Source of the DNA: Lachnospiraceae bacterium EP-SM-12S-S03
Lineage (GTDB): Bacteria > Bacillota > Clostridia > Lachnospirales > Lachnospiraceae
Direction of reading: 5' to 3'
Length of the DNA: 54,557 bases
Assembly (NCBI GenBank): GCA_020540725.1
Contig: JAJBSL010000017.1
Span: 1-54,557 of the forward strand
Shown in pieces: positions 50,749 to 54,557 of the stretch (positions are counted from its first letter, which is position 1; each line of letters starts with the position of its first letter). The notes under the pieces were generated by a model. The model did no database searches and was not told the origin of the DNA. It was given only the letters and a program-made list of their open reading frames with translations. A program made the translations under genes and the position numbers.

Positions 50749-51954
50749 TCAGGATTCCCATGCTACAACATTTGTATCTCTGAAATGCTGTGGTGTCACA
50801 CCTGTATGTTTTTTAAATGTTCGATAATAGTGAGATAAATCATAAAATCCCAATCTTCGTGCAATCTCTCCTACCGGCACGCCCGATTGAATCATCATCT
50901 TCGATTCTTCTATTTTTCTCTGATTGATATATTCATTAATCGATAGTCCCACTTCTTCTTTAAATCTGCGCCTAAGAGCACTTTCTGATAAATAGAACTG
51001 CTTTGCAAGTTCTGTAACTTTAATCGTATCATAAATTTTCAAATTAATATATTGCAGGATACACCGGATCAATGATGATCTTGCCTGATTCGAAACACCA
51101 TGAAGCTCTTTTGTAAAATGAAGGATCGCACTGTCTCTTGTAGCCAAAACACCTATAAATTCCGTCTGTTCCTCTAATTTCCTTATGTAATAGTTTCTTA
51201 GTCTGATCACTGATAAAATATCTTTCCCTACCTGAATTGCCAGTGATGCCAGCTTTTCCAAAATGATGATCGTATAATTCTTTTCCGTTTTCAGGGAACT
51301 GCTCATCAAAATCGGTAAGACGCTCGTTCCTAGTTCTGCAAGCCCGCTTTTTAGCAATTCCACATCTCCCTGACTCACAAGATTCATGATTTTATTCTCA
51401 TAATAAAATGTATATCGTTCTACTCGAAATGTCTCGTACAAAGTATCTTCTGATGATTTTCGCACCAGCTCCAATTGATTTTCGGCCACTTGTTTATGCA
51501 GTTCCTCAGAATAGACCTCTTCCAAATTCATATCAAACAAAAAGCCAAGAAGAATCAGATAATCCCGAATATCTCCTAGCGGATATATCGGAAGAGAAGA
51601 ATAATATTCCCAACACTCTTCTTCTGACAAAACTTTCTTGTTTTGCAATGTCAGATTGTCATATACATAAGAAAACTCTGCCCTGGTAACATTATTTATC
51701 CGAAATGCTCCAATTACAATCTTGACATCCCGGTACCAGAAGCATAAGAAAATTTCATTTAACATTCCACTGTAGAACTGCACAACTTCCTCTGAGATAT
51801 TTTTTTCTTTAAATTTATATGAAATCGGATGCTTATAAATTGATTTGTAGCTTTTCAAAACCCGATTCGTATCTCTTTCCAATATCCATATGGGCATTTT
51901 CAACATTACATGCAACGCTTTGATTTTTTTTAAATCCTGTTCACTCAAATCCAT
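50749..51954 (-). CDS. AraC-family transcriptional regulator with a large N-terminal sensor region
   Basis: The 401-residue protein ends in an AraC double helix-turn-helix (about 300-392), with KVTELAKQFYLSESALRRRF and the conserved IARRLGFYDLSHYYRTFKKH. The N-terminal 280 residues are not clearly assigned; they lack membrane helices. Similar large AraC proteins control surface-protein genes in streptococci (YSIRK-type). The Rib-repeat surface protein 0.8 kb away makes such a link tempting, but it is inference. The start has GAGGAG about 8 nt upstream. No other target is adjacent. The upstream 51955-52182 region is A/T-rich. Confidence 0.87.
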   Translation of the reverse strand: MDLSEQDLKKIKALHVMLKMPIWILERDTNRVLKSYKSIYKHPISYKFKEKNISEEVVQFYSGMLNEIFLCFWYRDVKIVIGAFRINNVTRAEFSYVYDNLTLQNKKVLSEEECWEYYSSLPIYPLGDIRDYLILLGFLFDMNLEEVYSEELHKQVAENQLELVRKSSEDTLYETFRVERYTFYYENKIMNLVSQGDVELLKSGLAELGTSVLPILMSSSLKTEKNYTIIILEKLASLAIQVGKDILSVIRLRNYYIRKLEEQTEFIGVLATRDSAILHFTKELHGVSNQARSSLIRCILQYINLKIYDTIKVTELAKQFYLSESALRRRFKEEVGLSINEYINQRKIEESKMMIQSGVPVGEIARRLGFYDLSHYYRTFKKHTGVTPQHFRDTNVVAWES

Positions 51955-52090
51955 ATAATTCTCTCCTCTTCCATTTTCTATTCATCTGGTACTTTATTTT
52001 ATTATTACATAGTCAGAATCGTTTTACCACATCGCTTTTTGAGTTGCTGAATAATTAAGAAATCCTATCCCTCTGTAATATATTCCTAAC

Positions 52091-52132
52091 AAGACCCACA
52101 AGATCTTATTTTTAAATGGTCCTGTGGGTCTT
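52091..52132. terminator. Hairpin between rubrerythrin and AraC genes
   Basis: Perfect 10-bp arms (AAGACCCACA / TGTGGGTCTT) flank a 22-nt A/T-rich loop. It is the only structure found in the 228-nt gap 51955-52182. T-tracts are poor, so termination of the rubrerythrin transcript is probable but not certain. Confidence 0.5.
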
Positions 52133-52182
52133 TATTGGTATACTATTTTGATGACTTCAACATCATATGAAACACATATCTC

Positions 52183-52719
52183 TTAATAATTCTCTGCTTT
52201 TCTCTCAAAATATGCTTTGGGATGCGCACATAACGGGCACACTTCCGGTGCTTCCTCCCCACCATAGATATACCCGCAATTGTTACATTTCCAGCCTTTT
52301 GGAGCATCTCCTTTAAACGTTGTTTCTTCTTTCAAAGATTTTAAGATTTTCAGGTAACGTTCTTCATGTGCTGCTTCTACCAACGCAACCAACTCAAATT
52401 TTTCTGCCAGTTCGTCAAACCCTTCTTCTCTTGCCTCTTTCGCCATTTTTTGGTACATACTTGTCCACTCTTCATTTTCTCCTTGGGCTGCATCGAGCAA
52501 GTTGTCCTGAGGAGTTCCTATTCCATGAAACTCCTTAAACCACATCTTTGCGTGTTCTTTTTCTTGATTTGCTGTTTCTTCAAAAATATTAGCCATTTGC
52601 ACAAATCCAGCCTTTTTAGCTGCTGAAGAATAGTAAGTGTACTTATTCCGTGCCTGTGACTCTCCTGCAAAAGCTTTTATCAGATTTTGCTCTGTTTTTG
52701 TTCCTGTATACTTTGACAT
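52183..52719 (-). CDS. rbr: Rubrerythrin
   Basis: The 178-residue enzyme reduces hydrogen peroxide in anaerobes. It has a ferritin-like di-iron domain (about 1-140) with Glu ligands in [24 protein letters not shown] and VEAAHEERY, and a C-terminal rubredoxin domain with [10 protein letters not shown] and CPLCAHP (about 143-175). Length and order are those of classical rubrerythrin. AGGAGG precedes the ATG. The upstream surface-protein gene ends 41 nt before it, with no terminator between, so read-through from that gene is possible. Confidence 0.95.
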   Translation of the reverse strand: MSKYTGTKTEQNLIKAFAGESQARNKYTYYSSAAKKAGFVQMANIFEETANQEKEHAKMWFKEFHGIGTPQDNLLDAAQGENEEWTSMYQKMAKEAREEGFDELAEKFELVALVEAAHEERYLKILKSLKEETTFKGDAPKGWKCNNCGYIYGGEEAPEVCPLCAHPKAYFERKAENY

Positions 52720-52760
52720 ATAAACCTCCTGCTATTTTATTTCCTTATTTTATTATGAGT

Positions 52761-54557
52761 TTACAAAACATCATCCTCTTCTTTTTTTCTTTTCTTGGAA
52801 AAAGTAACTCCCAATAAAGCAACTGTAGAAGCAGCCAGTGCGGATGCATATGCCGCTATATTTGCGGTATCCCCTGTTTTCGGAGCCTTTTTAGCAGTTG
52901 TTCCATTTTGTTTTCCAGCATTATTTCCTGCGCCTGTTGTCTTATCGGATGTTGCATTGTTGTGATTATTCTTATCTGTTGTTGTATTGTTGTGATTATT
53001 CTTATCACTATTTGTATCCTGGTTTTCATTCGGTTTCACAATTACCTGAACTTCTACAGTTTCCTTGCTTCCATCTGGATAAGTAATCTCCAGTGTTCCT
53101 GTATATTCACCTGGCTTTTGTATATTGATTGCCCCGTCCGGTGTTACATCCTGAATGATAGTTCCTTCAGGAAGCTCGTCTCTATTCACTACATTATCTG
53201 TCAAATCTGGTTTTTCACCTGGTTTGATCACTTCCGGTTTTGTCTGTGGATCATACTTCTCCGCATCGGTTTTCGTATCATTTACAATGATGTCAACTGT
53301 TACTCTATCTGTTGAATTATCAGGATATGTTACAATAATCGTTCCTGTTTTCTTACCTGCTGTTGTTGTATCCACCGGTTCTGCCCATCCGTATGTTGTA
53401 TTTTTGGGAAGTTCTGATTTATTTGCAATTCCATCTGCCGCATTTGGCTGACTTCCCTTATCAACAGTAATCGTCTGCCCTATCGGTGCATATGTATCAG
53501 ACGCATTTCCATAATTTACCACCACCATGACTATATCATTGGAGCCATCTGCATAGGTAACAACTACACTGACATTTTTATTCGTTCCTTCTGTTGGAAT
53601 CGTTCCTGTCACTTCGATAGACTGCACTTTCTCTTTTGGTGCATCTGTTGTTACTACCGCAACAATTTCCTCTGCCGTGGCTGTCTCCCCATACGGTTTG
53701 TTGACAGCTCCTCCCTGTGCTGTATATTTCTCTGTATCAGTTGTTGTATCATTTACAATGATGTCAACCGTTACCCGATCCGTTGAATTATCAGGATATG
53801 TTACAATAATCGTTCCTGTTTTCTTACCTGCTGTTGTTGTATCCACCGGTTCTGCCCATCCGTATGTTGTATTTTTGGGAAGTTCTGATTTATTTGCAAT
53901 TCCATCTGCCGCATTTGGCTGACTTCCCTTATCAACAGTAATCGTCTGCCCTATCGGTGCATATGTATCAGACGCATTTCCATAATTTACCACCACCATG
54001 ACTATATCATTGGAGCCATCTGCATAGGTAACAACTACACTGACATTTTTATTCGTTCCTTCTGTTGGAATCGTTCCTGTCACTTCGATAGATTGCACTT
54101 TCTCTTTTGGTGCATCTGTTGTTACCACCGCAACAATTTCCTCTGCCGTGGCTGTCTCACCATACGGTTTGTTGACAGTGCCTCCTTCGGCTTCATATTT
54201 TTCTGCATCAGTTCTGTTATCCACAACGGTAACCTTTACTTCTACTTCATCTGTTGTTCCATCCGGATACTTCACTACTACTGTTCCCGTCTGCTCTCCT
54301 GCTTTACTTGTGTCAATCGGTGTCTTCCAGTCATACTCTGTATCTTTCGGCAGATCTTTCTTGTTTGCTATCGCATCGGATGCATTTGCCTTGCTATCCT
54401 TATCTACTGTGATATCCTGGCCCTGAGCTTCATATTTTTCTGCATCAGTTCTGTTATCCACAACAGTAACCTTTACTTCCACTTCATCTGTTGTTCCATC
54501 CGGATACTTCACTACTACTGTTCCCGTCTGCTCTCCTGCTTTACTTGTGTCAATCGG
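52761..54557 (-). CDS. Rib-repeat, LPxTG-like cell-wall-anchored surface protein (5' end outside window)
   Basis: The frame stays open to the right edge, so only the C-terminal 598 residues are seen. They hold repeated Rib-type domains: 79-residue units of the TYPDGTT-DEVEVKV kind near the edge and two nearly identical 157-residue units (Rib plus a second beta repeat). A final Rib unit, an Asn/Thr/Lys-rich linker and a sorting signal follow: APKTGD (Ala for Leu in LPxTG), a hydrophobic helix and a basic tail ending KKRKKEEDD. It would be sortase-anchored and exposed, perhaps for adhesion. The N-terminal function is unknown. Repeat number may vary between strains. Confidence 0.88.
   Translation of the reverse strand, partial: PIDTSKAGEQTGTVVVKYPDGTTDEVEVKVTVVDNRTDAEKYEAQGQDITVDKDSKANASDAIANKKDLPKDTEYDWKTPIDTSKAGEQTGTVVVKYPDGTTDEVEVKVTVVDNRTDAEKYEAEGGTVNKPYGETATAEEIVAVVTTDAPKEKVQSIEVTGTIPTEGTNKNVSVVVTYADGSNDIVMVVVNYGNASDTYAPIGQTITVDKGSQPNAADGIANKSELPKNTTYGWAEPVDTTTAGKKTGTIIVTYPDNSTDRVTVDIIVNDTTTDTEKYTAQGGAVNKPYGETATAEEIVAVVTTDAPKEKVQSIEVTGTIPTEGTNKNVSVVVTYADGSNDIVMVVVNYGNASDTYAPIGQTITVDKGSQPNAADGIANKSELPKNTTYGWAEPVDTTTAGKKTGTIIVTYPDNSTDRVTVDIIVNDTKTDAEKYDPQTKPEVIKPGEKPDLTDNVVNRDELPEGTIIQDVTPDGAINIQKPGEYTGTLEITYPDGSKETVEVQVIVKPNENQDTNSDKNNHNNTTTDKNNHNNATSDKTTGAGNNAGKQNGTTAKKAPKTGDTANIAAYASALAASTVALLGVTFSKKRKKEEDDVL
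53284..54171. repeat. Two tandem 471-bp coding repeats
   Basis: Units of 471 bp (157 codons) repeat in tandem. The stretch 53311-53631 is identical to 53782-54102 over 321 bp, and flanking parts differ by only a few bases. This level of DNA identity indicates recent duplication or gene conversion. Confidence 0.85.
54191..54557. repeat. 237-bp coding repeats at the window edge
   Basis: A 79-codon Rib unit starts at 54191 and recurs at 54428, with two differences visible in about 130 bp. The second copy runs off the window. Confidence 0.8.

Noticed and set aside
53284..54557. Possible CRISPR array or non-coding satellite because of tandem repeats
   Set aside because: Repeats are 237 and 471 bp, multiples of three, with an open frame of Rib-type domains and no spacers.

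Overview
The window reads as chromosome of a low-GC, strictly anaerobic gut-type Firmicute, most likely a Lachnospiraceae member. The reasons are the T-box and ZTP-type RNA leaders, a glycyl-radical pyruvate formate-lyase, a selenocysteine-containing betaine reductase, a double-cubane-type anaerobic reductase with its activase, rubrerythrin, and strong AGGAGG ribosome binding sites. Species cannot be told from the sequence alone. No rRNA, tRNA, CRISPR array, insertion sequence or prophage was seen. Almost all genes lie on the minus strand; the plus-strand genes are a MATE pump, two TetR regulators and a cyclophilin.

Layout by region. 0-5 kb: TelA-like and XpaC-like proteins and a CtpE-like P-type ATPase. 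5-10.6 kb: tyrS under a T-box, then pflB-pflA under a probable ZTP (pfl) riboswitch, then a cytidylate-kinase-like protein. 10.6-15.4 kb: a complete branched-chain amino acid ABC importer (livJHMGF). 15.4-18.4 kb: a metallophosphoesterase and a MerR regulator divergent from a MATE pump, with a textbook 19-bp MerR promoter. 18.4-23.6 kb: grdI-grdH (UGA-encoded selenocysteine) and a BCCT betaine-type transporter, with a divergent TetR gene. 23.7-30.5 kb: nagB-nagA, an XRE regulator with membrane segments, topB, an acetyltransferase and a YitT protein. 30.6-37.3 kb: a second MerR regulator (probably controlling yitT), a PucR regulator, two M20 amidohydrolases and two small polytopic membrane proteins, one DUF5058-like. 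This cluster is the best candidate in the window for an undescribed uptake-and-hydrolysis system.

37.4-42.8 kb: a metal and redox block. It holds a double-cubane-type reductase, a DUF3343 (Se/S carrier-like) protein, an activase, a Fur-family regulator, a Fur-like 7-1-7 box, a DUF6110-like protein, a P1B ATPase with SCALK instead of CPC, and a 26-residue membrane peptide. 42.9-50 kb: a cysteine-desulfurase-like enzyme, truA, the ECF energy-coupling module (ecfT, ecfA2, ecfA1), a DMT exporter, degV and a divergent TetR gene. 50-54.6 kb: cyclophilin, an AraC regulator, rubrerythrin, and the C-terminal part of a Rib-repeat cell-wall-anchored protein that runs off the right edge.

How the genes fit together: pflBA, grdHI and the liv importer point to amino-acid, betaine and sugar fermentation. 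nagBA feeds amino-sugar carbon into glycolysis. The DCC/Fur/P1B/rubrerythrin genes fit metal and oxygen management in an anaerobe. Selenium use is shown directly by grdH; the DUF3343 and desulfurase-like genes may support it. Two copies of an ~80-bp structured repeat, one of them in the tyrS leader, are not explained by any gene.
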